Positions 37,363 through 50,710 of a stretch of 64,000 nucleotides of DNA are shown piece after piece. Both the position numbers and the translations under genes were made by a program. The notes beneath the pieces are model-generated. The model did no database searches and had not been told where the DNA came from. It saw only the letters and a program-made list of their open reading frames with translations. The stretch is from Erpobdella octoculata (Eukaryota > Annelida > Clitellata > Hirudinida > Erpobdellidae). The stretch spans positions 355,201 to 419,200 of the forward strand of contig OZ022242.1 in NCBI GenBank assembly GCA_963978895.1. The letters run 5' to 3'. Within the stretch, counting starts at the first letter, position 1; the number at the start of each line of letters is the position of its first letter.

Positions 37363-38835
37363 ATTGTTGCTATTGGATCAACAACAAATCAATGTAATCT
37401 TGTAGCGCTTGGTTGCTTTCTGTTATAGCTTTCTGCTACGAAGTGAAGACGACAAATATATGTTGGGCTATTGTTATGTTCAAAAATATAATTTAAAAAT
37501 AATTATCAAGATGTTTAAAATTATATATAAAAACTTGTTTGTTTTTTTTTTTTAAATGTTTTTACTTACTTACCTACAAGAAATGTCGGTTTTGTTTACA
37601 GTTGTCGAAGAAGTGTCGTCGATCGATCAGATCGGCTGATACGATTCTAAAAAGTTCTTAAGATGATCTTTCAACTAATTTGATTGATAATTGATTGAAT
37701 TTTTTAAAAACGATTGTGGTTAATTTTATCTTATTAACCATTTCTTTGATGCCTCATCGCTTTCTCTGACTGCTCTCTAGTGACTAGAGTCTAGTCCTAG
37801 TCTCTAGTCACTACTCAATATAATATATATTTTAATTTTTAATTATATATCTGGAAAAAAATATATATTTATTTATATATTATACAATTTTTATATAACA
37901 CAATACAGTTTTTGTTGAGTCTGACTGGATTCTAGATGTTACATAACAAACTTATAATAAGTTGTTAGTGAGTTAAATTGTCAAAACTATGGAGGAAAAT
38001 ACTTCTTTGAATTCAAGTGTGTATTTTGTTTTGAACTTGTTTAATTTTAAAGCGTATAATGAGTTTTAAAAGAAAAACTTCGGTGTTGATCAAAGCACCG
38101 ATGTAATTTATTTGGAGTCCAAATATTAAGTTTAAGATGAAGTGGAGTGGAGTAGAGTAATATAAGGTTCATAATGAGTCCCACATTATTCAATTTTTCT
38201 TGGTCTATTGAATACCTTTTTTCGGTCTATAAAATTTTTTTTTTAGTATATAGAATATGTTTTTTTATTAGTTCATGTCATAAACTTCAATTTCTCAACT
38301 GAGAATTTAATTTAACTAACCGAAACATTTTTCAGTCGATTTTCTTCCCACTTCATACCATGGCAAGAATATTCTCAAAAGACTCAACAATCAAGAAAAA
38401 CATTCAGAGGTTAACAGTCGATTTTTGTTTTAACATTTAATTGAATTTAAATAAAAATTGAAAGTTATCTCTTGTAACTGGCATGCTAACTTATTTTCTG
38501 TTTATACCGATATGCCACAATAATCTTTTGCGTTTGTTACCTAATCTTCCCTTTCGGGACAATGGGGGCATTAAAGGAAAGCTTGTAACTTGACTGCTGT
38601 TTGTATTTTCAAAATATTCAGCCGCAGGATGGTATTCTGAGAGATCAACAAAATAAATAATTGTAGTGTAAAATTTCTTATTTAATAATCACGAATAATT
38701 ACTCAGTTGTTAATTACTTTTAATTACAAAACTCGAATGAAATATTGCTCAGTTTTTTTTTTGTTTTTTACGTCTGCCAAACGTTGTCACGTTTTTTTTA
38801 TTTTATTTTGTCTTCTCTTCTGAATCTTCTTCTAG
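37363..38835. promoter_or_regulatory. Shared intergenic region between divergent CFAP119-like and Jade genes
   Basis: The two genes start in opposite directions from this 1.5-kb interval, so it probably holds both promoters and the missing 5' Jade exon(s). A phase-0 candidate first Jade exon is ATG 37989 through AGT before GTGTAT, but this is weak. An inverted repeat with TAGTGACTAGAG arms lies at about 37778-37815. No CpG-rich core stands out. Confidence 0.35.
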
Positions 38836-39622
38836 CTCTTCAGAAAAGATCTGATAAGCGCCATGAAAATGGCCGACTCTGAAACGCTTCAGCCTGACGA
38901 TTACCTGGAGATTATCGACTCGTGGAAACTGGAGTGGGAAAGAGGAGTTCAGGTTCCAGTCAATGCCAATGCCTTCGTTCCGATTATCAGGTTTTAATTT
39001 TTGTTGTTGCTGTTGTTTGTGTCGTTTGACAATGTTGAGATTGTTATAGCGTGTTGTTATTTTTGTTTCAGTTTGTGGTGTTGGTGTTATTCAGTGTGTT
39101 ATGTTGATGTTATTCAATGTGTAATGTTGGTATTATTAAGTGTGTAATTTTGGTATTATTAAGTGTGTAATGTTGGTATTATTAAGTGTGAAATGTTGGT
39201 ATTAACCAGTGTGTAATGTGGATATTATTAAGTGTGTAATGTTGATATTATCAACTGTTTAATATTGACATTATTCAATGTGTAATGTTGGTGATATTAA
39301 GTGTGTCATTTTTAAGTGTTTGATGTTGATATTATTAGATGCATGATGTTGATATTATTATGTGTGTGATGTAACTTTTTTTAGTTTTCAAAATCTTTTT
39401 ATATTGCTCGGAAATTCTGTGGAATTTTTGTTAACTCTGAATAATTCAATTTTAATTCCATTTTCATGTTTCAATATTCATCACTGTAAGTTAAGATTGT
39501 TGCGGGTTATTTTCAAGTAGTTTTATTCATGTTTCGATTATTATTGATGACATTTTAGATGCATCCAAGAAGACGTCAAAACGGATGATTCAGATCAGGA
39601 GTCGTATATTTTGTGAGTCATA

Positions 39623-39660
<38 letters not shown>

Positions 39661-42600
39661 GTCTTGCTATAATTAATATCTTTTGTTGTTGTGTCTTTTC
39701 ATTCCATCTTTTTTCTTTGTTCATATATATTCATTTTCTATGTTCTCATGCTTTTACAGTAGTCAGTTATTTTATCGTCATCATCTCTTCCACTATCATC
39801 ACAATCATTACACACTATCATCGTCATCACCTACATCATTATTACTATTACTAGTGGTTTTGCCCGTCCCAAGGACGGATGTTTTAAAATTACGATGAAC
39901 TTTGGATACATTTTTTGGATTAATATTTATTTATTTATTTTTATTATTTTGTTATTTATAACATTACAATGAACAAATTGTTTATCGCTTGTATGCATTC
40001 CAAAACAAATGAAAAGAAAAAAAATAAATTAAAATATTAATAATTTTTTTATATTTTAAATTAATTTAAGTAAGGTAAATACTTTTTTAATTTATTTAAT
40101 TAAATAAAAATATATACAAAAATGTATTTATATAATTATTTATTATATATAAATTAATTTGCCATAGATAGCAGATCGTCACACAAAAACGTCTTACACA
40201 GACATGGGCTATTATTTATATTAATTACACACTATCATCACAATTGTTACACACTATCATCATCCGCAATATCATCACAATCATTACACATATCATCATC
40301 ATCATCATCTACAGTATCACCATAGTAGTTACACACTATCATCATCATAATCTACAGTAACATCACAATCATTACACGCTATCATCATCATCATCACCAC
40401 CATCCTTTTATCATTACTGATAATATAAACAGCTCAAAGAAACTCTTATATTCCGGCTCCATTCTTGATGACTCCTTCAAGCCTCTGATTCACGAGCCCT
40501 ACGACCTTCAGAAAGAGGTCGGGTCGATGTGCAGGTACGACCTAGACGAGCTCGACCTCAAGTGGCTGCAACTTTTCAACCAATCACAAGATAGGATAGG
40601 TGAACAGCCACGTTGTTTTTTTTTTTAATATCTATAAATACACCTTGTTTTGCAAGCCAATCCCATGCCTGGAGAAAGGAGGAGGGAAAAATTAAAGGGA
40701 TCAAATTATGCACCACGACAGGAAGTACTTAGGTGCTCCTACATACAGCCATTTAAGTCTTAAAACACCTGGTGTAAAGGACTATCAACTATAAATAGTT
40801 TTGTTTGTAATTTTCGTCACATTGTCTCACCTGTTCGCGTAATACAGGTGAGAGGATTCTCTCGGAACTGGAGACGGAGAGGATAATGGAAGATCTAGAG
40901 GTTCAGTGTAACGCCAAGATGAACGAGGCGGTCAGAACGGTTGAAGGTCTCGGGATCGAGTACGACGAGAACGTCGTCTGCGACATCTGTCGCTCGGTTC
41001 GTGCTGCGACTTTTTTTTTGTTTTTTTCGATCGAACGATGATTCGTCGGAACGTTATTATTAATTTTAAATCAGATTTAAATAATTTTTGAGGAAAAAAA
41101 AACGCTTATAACTTTGAATCTATTTTTTGTTCAATTAGCCGGAGGGAGAGGAAAGCAACGAAATGGTGTTCTGCGACAATTGCGACATCTGTGTTCACCA
41201 GGTGGCTGTTTTTGATTTTTTATTATTTTATATTTGTTCGCCAGGTGGATGTTTTGATTTATTTATTACATGCTCTTATTAACTTTCACTTGTCCGGATG
41301 TCCGTGGACGTTTAGAAGCTCGGATAATCTCTCTGCTTCTGTGTCTGTCTGTCTATCTATCTGTTTATCACTAGCAGTACTACTAGCGATAGATAAAATT
41401 TATTATCTAACAGTATGTCCATCTATTTATCTGTCTGTCTGTCTATTCATCCATCTATCCTTCAATTTATCTAACTATTCATCCACTTGTACAGGCTTGC
41501 TACGGCATTCAGAAGATTCCAGACGGAAGCTGGTTGTGCCGGACGTGTGCCCTGGGCATCAAACCCAAGTGCGCCCTCTGCCCGATGGCTGGCGGAGCCA
41601 TGAAAAGCACCAAGTAAGTGCAGTTGAATTCCAACATGAAGAGATGAATTGGTGCGGGACGTTCTGAAGATGTTTTTTTTTGGGCAGTTCTATAGTGATA
41701 ACAAAACTTAATTTAATCCTGAAAATTATTCGTCTTTTCATTCAATAATTTCAAACCGATAAATTCATTTTTAATGACTAATGTTTTAATTAATTAATTA
41801 TTTAATCAAACAAAATTTTTCATTAAAAAAATTAAAATGGTATAATTATTACTTTCGATTGTTATTCTAAACCTCGTATCGGGATGTTGATTCTGGTAAC
41901 TGGTTTGATTTCTCTCTTTTTCTTTTTTCCTTGCTACGTAAGCAGGTTGGTCAGCTCATCCAGTTTAGTTACTTTAATATCTTTCTTCTCTTTCTAACAT
42001 CCATCTTTCTAATTAATTAATTTTTTTCTTCAAAAATGTTTTTTACTTCTACTCGTTTTCCATTTTCATTTTGATTGGACCAAAAAAAAACATTCTTTTT
42101 TCATAAACTCGAATATATTATGCACTCATTTTCTAAAGGCATTTCGAACTTAAAGGCCCAATTTACAAGACTTTAAGACTCAGTTGTCGAGTGTTTTTTC
42201 ATTGGTTGAATATGACCGTTCTGAAACAACCGGCGTCAAATAATAAATCGACGAAATATATTTTTATTTCTTTTGCGAATTTAGTTTGACAACAACGTTT
42301 CATTTGTTCTCTAATTTAGAAACGGGGACAAGTGGGCTCACATCAGCTGTGCCCTCTGGGTGCCCGAGGTCAGTATCGGCTGCCCGGAGAAGATGGAACC
42401 GATAACCAATCTGACGCAGATTCCAGTTAGTGAAATTATTGATGGATTTTGTTGTTTTTTTTTATAAATTTTCATGTTTATATTATATTATATTTAATTA
42501 TTATATTATATTTAATTATTATATTATATTTAATTATTATATTATATTTAATTATTATATTATGTTATTTAATATTTATATTATTAATATTATATTTAAA

Positions 42601-43602
42601 TTTTTTTTTTGTGTGTTTCAAATTTTAGGCGAGTCGCTGGGCCCTGATTTGCACCCTCTGCCGAGAGCGCTCCGGGGCCTGCATCCAGTGCAGCGTGAAA
42701 TCTTGCAAGACATCTTTCCACGTAACTTGTGCCTTCAAGTACAGTCTCGACCTGAGCACGGTCATAGACGAGGAGACCGAGGACGTCCAAATGAAAGCCT
42801 ACTGTCCCAAGCATTCGGGCATAGAGGGAGCCGGTAGCAGCATGTTCTCCGGCGGTTGTGCCGAGGACGACGAGGTCGGACACGAGGGTAAGGCCGCCAA
42901 GGAAGGGACCGGTCCGGACAGGAAGTCAAAGAGAAACAAAGATGGTCTGACTGAAGAACAGAGAACGGAAATCCGATCTCTTAAGTAACGTTTTGTTAAT
43001 GTTAAGTTAAAATTATTAATGTTTGGAGTGAATATTAAGTGTTTGGTTTGTGTGTATAGAATTATCAAAAATTTGCATATATAATTTTTTTTACAGGCTC
43101 AGGCGATTGGCCGAGGAATTCTATAAGTTTGCCGATGCTAGAGAAGTTTCTCGTAATCTTGGGCTGCCAATGGATGTTGTCAATCCTGTTCTCTTTTATT
43201 GGACTCTCAAAAGAAAGGTGCCTTTTTGTTCGAATTTAATTTATGTTTGCATAAATTAACATAAATTTCTCATTCATTGTTGACATTATCTTTAATATAG
43301 GTTTTCCTAAATAAACATAAATGTCTCATTCATTATTGACACTATCTTTAATATATGTTTGCATAAATTAGCATAAGCATCTCATTAATTTTAATTATTG
43401 ACATTATCATCTGGCAGTCTCGCTTCGACTCCGCCCTCATGCCAGTGAAAACGGCCGACGAAGAAGAGGGGCCCGAACTTCACCAGGGAGAGGAAAAGTT
43501 GATAGAAAGAATGAAAATGTTCATCCAACTGAGGCAGGATCTTGAAAGGGTTCGAAGACATTGCTATTTGCTTTTTATTGCTGATATTATTATTATTATT
43601 AA

Positions 43603-43653
<51 letters not shown>

Positions 43654-46061
43654 CGATCTGAGAGACATTTTTGATATTCAATTCTGATGTGCAACTACCG
43701 ACTGAGACAGCAAGGTGTAGAATTTGATAGTTATTATTATTATTACTATTATTATTATTATTCTTGTTAGTCGTTCTCCTGATCTAAACGTTTTCTTTAT
43801 CCGTTCATCACCTTTCAAAATCATCATCATCGTCGTCGTTATTTACATCCGCGACGTAAACGCAGGTGAGGAACCTGTGCTACATGGTGAACAAGAGGGA
43901 GAAGACGAGAAAACACCTGTACAGGATCAAGGAAGAGATTTTCCACCGACAGGCCCTCCTCCTAGCCGAACTCGTCGACGAATACGAAGACGACGCGAGC
44001 TGCTCCGCCGAAGGTGCTCTCCACGTTGACCTCTCCTGTCCGACATATGGCGGCAGCAAGGTTTTGGAGAACAGCTTCGCAGCGATTGGTCAACCCGCTT
44101 TCAGATCGATGGCCAATGCCGTCGAGAACGGTTTTAAGAATTTTCCGAAAAAGCAAAACTTTCGATTGAGCGACAGCGATGACGACGACGACGACGAGGA
44201 ATATTCTAGAATCTTGAACTTGAAAAAAGGCTCGTCTTCGTCACGCGACGCCGACTTCGAGAGCCGCGTGTCGAAGTGCCTTCGCATAAATTACAGCGAC
44301 GACGATGACGACTACGACGACTACACGTTCGACGCGAACCCGAAAAACCTCAGCTGCGACGACGAACCCTCCAAGAAGGTCGGCAACGCGAGACAGGGAG
44401 GAGGAGATAAGAAGAAAATGATGAGTCGAGACAGACGGGAAGAAAAAGCTTTTCTCATGTCCGCTCACCGATCGACCAGAACCGTCTACGACCATCCGAG
44501 CTACATACTCTCGTGTTCTTTCAAGGACAACAGTGCCCTGAACAACGATCGCAGCTTCATGAAGTCGGCCGCTTCGGCGACTTCCATTTTCGGAATGGTC
44601 GACGACGACGACGATGACGAAATCTTTCCGAAGAGTTTCAAGTACGACATGAAGATCGACGACGACTACGTCGACAGCATCGGCAGCGCTCCGGCCGTTG
44701 CCAAACCCGGTCGAGGACGCCCGAGGAAGAACAAGCGTCCGCCGCTTCCTCCGGCGCAGCCGCCGCCGCCTCTTTCGTCTCGTCCAAGCGTCATCGAATT
44801 CGAAGAGGATGACAGCGACTACTATAGACGGCTGAGCGATGAAGATTTTGAAGAAGAATTGCTTAAATTCACTCCGGTTAAACCGGTCAAGACTCCTCCG
44901 GAAGTGACCGCTCCGCCCGCAGAGAAAAAGAAACGCGGACGTAAGAGGAAATCCGACCTCGTAGTAGCCTCTTCGGTTTCGGCGACCGAAAAGAACAAAA
45001 ACGGTCGTCAGCGATCCGACCAGACTCCGTCGACGGAACCCGCGAGAAAGAGGAAGTACACGCGACGGAAAAAGGCGACCGAGGCGTTGAAGGATGACAA
45101 AAACGTCTACACTCCCTCTTTGACCTCCTCGCCGACGCAACAGTCCTTCCAGGATGATTCCAATAACTTTGAGGTCTCGGTCGGTTCCGTGAACCAAGCC
45201 AAAGATGTTAATTTCTCTCCTGTTGCCGACAACAACGACGACGACGAAAGCATCGGCAGGAAGCGCTTCGAACCGTCGGCCGGCGGCATCTCTTGCGACT
45301 TTTCCGACGAAGAAGACGAAGAGACGCGAGCCAGGAGGAGCAGAGCGGCAGAACTACTTAAGGACATGGAAATGTCAGATTCCTGCACGGAGGAGGACAC
45401 CACCGTTTGCGACGCCGTCGAACCGGACTCGGAGATTCGGACTTCTCCGTACGGAGGAATTGTTTCCGACACCGAAAACTTCGAGATAAAAAGCGTCTGC
45501 AGCGTCGCAGCCGACAATCCGAGTCCCGACGTTCTCGAAATGACTCTTTCGCCCGTGGAATTGGAATGCTTCAATCCGGAAAAAGAAGACAACGAATGTC
45601 CGGCGGAGGAGGAAAAAACGACGGCGGAGAATGCTACGTCGGCACCGTCTACGCCACATCGGGTAACCGTAGAGACGGCACCTCTGCTGGAAACTTCGTT
45701 TTCCGTCAATCTGCCGTCTTCGCCGCTATTTTCTTCGTCTTCCGACGACGACGAAAGCGACAACGACTTCCTCGGAGATCGGAGCGTCAAGAACGACTCG
45801 AAAGTGACGGGCGTCATCAACAAAGAACGTCTTAACATCAACGCCAAGAGGAAACTACTGCACGAGCTGCCCGTCAAGGACTTCATCGTCTCCAGCCACA
45901 TCAAGAACATGGTCCAGAACTTCTTCTCGAACCTCGGCTCGACCGCCGTTGCGTCTGCGGCGGCGACAATTCCCGGAGCGCCAGACGCGGTCGCCGAACA
46001 TGTCGCGCCGAAGCTTGCCTTCAACGGTTTCAAGATACCGCAGGGAAAAATCAACTGTTGA
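38836..46061 (+). CDS. JADE: Jade-family PHD-finger protein (HBO1 complex scaffold)
   Basis: Eleven plus-strand exons close in phase (3618 nt, 1205 residues): 38836-38990, 39559-39612, 40433-40599, 40848-40996, 41139-41201, 41495-41613, 42320-42425, 42629-42984, 43097-43217, 43418-43549 and 43866-46061. Jade proteins bridge HBO1/KAT7 with ING and MEAF6 to acetylate histone H4 and H3. The N-terminus has [11 protein letters not shown] and ERGVQVPV. Then follow [21 protein letters not shown]1 ([18 protein letters not shown]...LCRTC), the zinc knuckle ([13 protein letters not shown]) and the extended PHD2 ([16 protein letters not shown]...[12 protein letters not shown]...YCPKH). The HBO1/ING-binding helices follow ([41 protein letters not shown]). 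The last exon is long, with Asp/Glu runs and AT-hook-like GRGRPRKNK and KKRGRKRK. The first listed exon opens in phase 0 after an acceptor, so an upstream coding exon exists; an internal ATG is at 38863. Confidence 0.93.
39851..40200 (-). mobile_element. Helitron-like 3' end, second family, in a Jade intron
   Basis: On the minus strand the perfect hairpin CCGTCC-TTG-GGACGG is followed by GCAAAACCA and CTAG (39851-39854), then T. The architecture matches the Helitron ends above, but the hairpin sequence differs. The 5' limit is unclear; about 350 bp of AT-rich sequence follows. Confidence 0.5.
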
Positions 46062-47639
46062 CGCGAGATGAACCTATAGATTACTAATTATTATTTTTAT
46101 AATTGTCATCATCAACACTTTGGTCATCATTATCATCACCACTCTTGTCTTCATCGTCATCATCATAATCTTATTCGTTTTCAATGTCATTTGCAAGGTT
46201 TGTTGATTTGTATGCATGCTTTTTTCTTTTCTTTTTTCATGTCGTGTTTGTTTGCTGGTTTATATTATTGGCTGCTATTAATATTATTATTATTATTATT
46301 TTTGTTTTTGTTGTTATGCATGTTTATCCTTTCAGTCAAATTCTATGTAAATCTGTATAATTAAAAAATGTCGATTCTGTACACTTCTAATTCGCAAAAA
46401 GGCAGCAAGTAGAAAAAACTTTTTCGTTTATCAAAGAAGAGAATCTGTTTTTCAAGTAACCAATCTGTGACCTTTAGTTGTTCGATATGTCGATTGTTTA
46501 TTTATTATTATTATTAATATATATATATATATATATATATTATTTCAATCTTATTGCATGCATTCAATTTGTGAATTTTATTGTACAAAAATTTCGAATT
46601 ATGCAGTGTATATTATTGGAATGTACATTCTTTTTGCTGTTTTATAGGTTATTATTTTAAAATAATTTAACAATATTTATCCATTTCATTTTTTTTAAAT
46701 TTTTATTTTGTTATTTATTCTGTTTATTTTGTTAGCTTGGAGGAACTCTTTAAAACTAATAATAATAAAAATAATATTGAATGCTTTATTTAGATGTTTT
46801 TGTCGATCATTTCATCAATGCAACTTGTATAGCGCTTTTTATGAGCTCAAGACCATGAGGTCACTGCTACAAAACAAGTCTGTCTTCAGCAAAAGTGATT
46901 CATCGCCTTTGAGTCGTCAGTGTCATATGGTCAGGACTCAGTTTATTTAACAAGGTCTGTGAGTGAAAGAGAGGTAGCTTGAAAAGTTAAGATCGAAATC
47001 TAGCTAGTAGAAGAAAGGCAGAAAACTTTTTATGACATGCTCTCTGTCAATGTGCTCAGCTGCAAACAATTTAAAATTAGAACAAAATAAGCAAACTGTC
47101 TCTCGAGACATCATTTGAGACTATTATTGACGTAATAGTTAACAAATGATGCTTTTTTGTCTACGTGCAAAAAATGTTGATTTTAAAGTTACTTAGTAGA
47201 AGTTAGGAGCATTTATTTATTTAACCAAATTGAAAATTGTTGTATTATTATATAATACAGTAATTATTATATGGGTGCATGGCTGATCGACTGAGATCCA
47301 CACTGCATACAAATTATTAAGTTAAACATATTCATATTACGATACCTACTGTTTTGATTCAATCTAAAGTTAATTTTGCAATCTTGATTGATTAGGCAAA
47401 ATAGCATCTGCTGCTATTTTTACGACATAAGAAACAATTATAATATTTTGCGCACTGGGTATATGTATAAATAAATATGTGAAATGGATGTGGTACATCC
47501 CTTGTCGTTGTCATAGAAATAAAAACACATCAAAAAAGCACTTATTTGGTTGGCGACTTCAATTTTTCAATGAAATTATATTTAAGATAGGCTTCTTGTG
47601 AAACAAAACAGATCTGATTTTGGTCTTAGCCGTCTGTCA
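46062..47639. other. Jade 3' UTR and intergenic DNA before calaxin
   Basis: Contains (TCATCA)n just after the Jade stop, (ATT)n and a (TA)n tract at 46518-46541. A segment near 46820-46945 begins TTGTATAGCGCTTTTTATGA, like the tail of a dispersed repeat. No gene is recognised. The calaxin promoter should lie near the right edge. Confidence 0.4.
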
Positions 47640-49912
47640 ATGTCGTTGTTAAATTCAAAAAAGACAATGGTTCTGAAAAACAATAACAAAAACGGCAAAG
47701 CCGTCGTCAGTCAAAAACAACTGCTGAAGGAAACGATAGAAGCATTAACGCGTAAAACACACTGTGCGTTAAGTTTTGTTTCTTAGTTTGTTATTTACAA
47801 AAAATAATTTTAAATTCATTGAGCATCTTGGCTTTAAATTAAATTAACTGTTATATATAATCAATTCTAAATGTATTGTAAATAAACCATTGAATTTTTA
47901 GTCGATAGAATAGAGCTCGGAAAATTAGCGGAGTTTTACCTAAAGGAGATATGTTCGAAAAGCAAACTGAGTCGATTGAACTTCCACGACTTTCTTCATC
48001 GATCGTTCAACATCACTGACATCATAATGATGGACCAGGGTTAGTAACTAATCGTTAGCAGGAACGTTAAGGGGGGTGATTGGTCCCATTCAACCTTCCC
48101 ATGGTTTTGTTTAAATTCGTTGGTTATAAAAAAAAAATAATTGGTAAACAAACATAATCTTTTTTCTCTTCAAAATTTTGATAAACGTTCAAACATCGTT
48201 TTTCAGTTTTCAAGATTTTCGACAAAGACAACGACGGGCAACTGAACCTGGAAGAATTCGCCGCGGGAATGTCTCTCTATCTCAGGGGAACAATCGTAGA
48301 GCAGACTAAATGTGAGATAATCAAACTATGAAAAAAATCTGTTTCAGTATTACTATTTATATTAAGGAGATACACCAAACGTTGCTCGGGTTTACTTTAC
48401 TATAAAATGCCAACTATTTGGCAGAATTTTTTGCAAAACAGAGACCCTCGACCGAACTATTCGGGTGTCCAGAATTTCAATAGAAATTGGTTAATGCGTT
48501 TAAATTTTATGCCGACAGATACAAACATTTATATATATGCATTTATTTAGATTTATCAAATAAGATCTTCTGTCGTATCAATCTCGTTTTTTTCTCTCCT
48601 TAATCATCATCAGTCTGCTTCGAAGTGTACGACCTGAACTGCGACGGTTTCGTGTCGAGAGAGGAAGTGACTCTGCTCCTCAAGAAGTCAATCGTGCGCC
48701 ACAAAACGGACGATGATCCCGAAGAAACTTTTAAAGAACTCATCGAACTTGTCGTTAAGAAACTGGTAAAATGAATTTATATAGAATATATGATACCGTC
48801 GTGAGCACGGAACTCTTTCTTTAAATTAGTTCCGTTTTATAGTCTCCCCGCAGGAGCCGATTTTTTCAGGACCAACTTGTCGGCAGCTTGACTAAACATT
48901 CGTTGACGCGAATTTCCATTCCAGGGCAGTGCTGATTCGGGCTTCCGACCATCCAGCTCTCTAGTATTCGTGTCCGGAAACGGTTTTATTCCGAGCTCGT
49001 AAAAAAGCGTTTCACTTTTCTCGAGCAGTTTCCAAATGAAGCGCGAAAGACTTCCGTACTTATTACGCCGAGAAATTTTTTTTTTAATTGTCATTTTTAG
49101 GACAAAGATGGCGATCACAGAGTTTCAGAGCTGGACTTCCAAAAAGCCGTGGAAGAGGAGCGTTTGCTGATGCAGTGTCTCGGGACGTGCTTGCCTAACT
49201 CTGATGTTAGTATCTATCGATATATCAGTGAAACAACAACAACAATGATGGTGGTGGTGATGATGATAATAGATGTGTTGGTAATGATGATGGTGGTGGT
49301 GATGATGGTAATAGATGTGTTGGTAATGATGATGGTGGTGGTGATGATGATAATAGATGTGTTTGTAATGATGATGGTGGTGGTGATGATGGTGGTGGTG
49401 TTGGTAACGATGATGGTGGTAATAATAGTGATGGTGGCAATGATGATGGTAGTGATATAAGCGGTAGTGGTAATGACAATGGTGGTGATGTTAGTAGTGG
49501 TGGTAATGATGCTGGTGATAATTATGATAGTGGTAATAATGATGGTGGTGATATGAGCGGTGGTGGTAATGATGATGGTGATATTAGTAGTGGTGGTAAT
49601 GATGATGGTGGTGGTGATATTAGTAGTGGTGGTAATGATGATGATGGTGGTAATAGTGGTGGTAGGTAAAAGAAAAGAAAAACGTGGAAAGAATTTGTGA
49701 AATAAATATTATAATATAGATTTTAGAGATGAGCAAATGTGAGACCCAAATTTCAGTACATTATATCCAACTGGACGTTTTAGCGGGATTATACTGTACA
49801 TCAAAATTTTGCCCTCCTTTAAAGATTGCGGAATAAAAAAAAAGTCATTTTAATGTTGCTTCACTTGCAGATGATACAGACGTTCGAGGCAACTATCTTC
49901 AAGTCCTCTTGA
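47640..49912 (+). CDS. EFCAB1: Calaxin / EFCAB1 (axonemal EF-hand protein)
   Basis: Six exons splice in phase to 221 residues: 47640-47763, 47902-48039, 48207-48311, 48614-48765, 49101-49205 and 49871-49912. Calaxin is a Ca2+ sensor bound to outer-arm dynein docking complexes in motile cilia. Landmarks: LTRKTHF...ELGKLAEFYLKE, FHDFLHRSFNITD, EF-hand FDKDNDGQLNLEEF followed by SLYLRGT, EF-hand YDLNCDGFVSREEV preceded by FCFEV, the DDPEETFKELIELVVKKL helix, third EF-hand DKDGDHRVSELDF, EERLLMQCLGTCLP, and the short last exon MIQTFEATIFKSS. All six blocks match the vertebrate protein in order and length (about 211 residues). Two downstream in-frame ATGs (for example 47667) could serve instead. 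A candidate AATAAA lies at 50386-50391. Intron 3 holds a Helitron remnant and intron 5 a long GGT/GAT simple repeat. Confidence 0.92.
48360..48550 (-). mobile_element. Degenerate Helitron-like repeat in calaxin intron 3
   Basis: It opens with GATACACCAAACGTTGCTCG, a decayed form of the Helitron 3' hairpin (AACG/CGTT loop region). It ends near a TATATATATGCATTT segment resembling the Helitron 5' region. The terminal CTAG is not preserved. Confidence 0.45.
49225..49680. repeat. GGT/GAT-rich simple repeat in calaxin intron 5
   Basis: About 450 bases of imperfect GATGGTGGTGATGATGAT repeats, strongly purine/pyrimidine-skewed (G and T, few C). Frames through it (poly-Met/Val or Pro/Ser) are artefacts. 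Confidence 0.95.
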
Positions 49913-50710
49913 AGAATGGATGGAATATTATAACAGAAACGAAAATTATTTGCATTATTATTATTATTATGAAAATGTTACTAAAAACAAGAATAATAAT
50001 AATTATGATAATAATTAGAGCAATCTGGATGTTGCTTCTGTCATATTCGATCACTTGCTCACATCTGGGTTCACTTCATTTGTTATTGGTATGCTTTGAA
50101 TATATTTTTTTAAACAATGGATGGTCTCATTAAATGTTAAAATAAGATTCTTAAAAACCATGTGAAAATTACGTTAGACTACCCCCGGTCGTAAACGACT
50201 TGTTTTTCTGGAAAGGTTGCTCAACACAAAAGGTTTTTCCACTCCCGCCTTCAAATTCTTCGGGAAAAGTTAGCTTTCGTCTTGCCAACTCAGACAAAAT
50301 AAGAATTATATGCTTATGTTCGATATTTTTATAAGTTCTTCATTGTCCAAATAGCCTGATTTTGCACTACTCTTATTCTTTGTGAAATAAAAAAATTTGC
50401 TGTTGAGGCACAGGTTTAGTTAGTAGTACACCTGAAGCGAGTGATGAGTACAACGAATAACTTAGATACACTTGATGAACTTAAGTTCAAAGAACAGCAA
50501 GGCAGAGATGTGGTACTTGTTACAACTCGTTTTTAAGTACTCGTACTCGTTATTCCACTCAGTACTGAGTGGCAGATATAATGCTTGATACTCGATATCA
50601 TGGTAATCGTACTCGCACCATAAGTACTTGCAACATCTCTGCAGCAAGGTATTAAAAAAACAACAATATAAATACATAACAAATATTTATTTACACAAAA
50701 GTTATTTCTT

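Noticed and set aside
44241..46054. Long minus-strand open frames (about 318 and 315 residues) opposite the last Jade exon
   Set aside because: They mirror the Asp/Glu/Ser-rich codon bias of the true plus-strand exon and show no independent motifs or splice sites.
47598..47639. Extension of calaxin upstream of 47640
   Set aside because: The frame opens with GTG rather than ATG, and the added residues have no counterpart in the family.
49149..49479. Met/Val- and Pro/Ser-rich frames after calaxin exon 5
   Set aside because: Read-through of the GATGGTGGT intronic repeat; the true exon ends at 49205 with a donor and the protein resumes at 49871.
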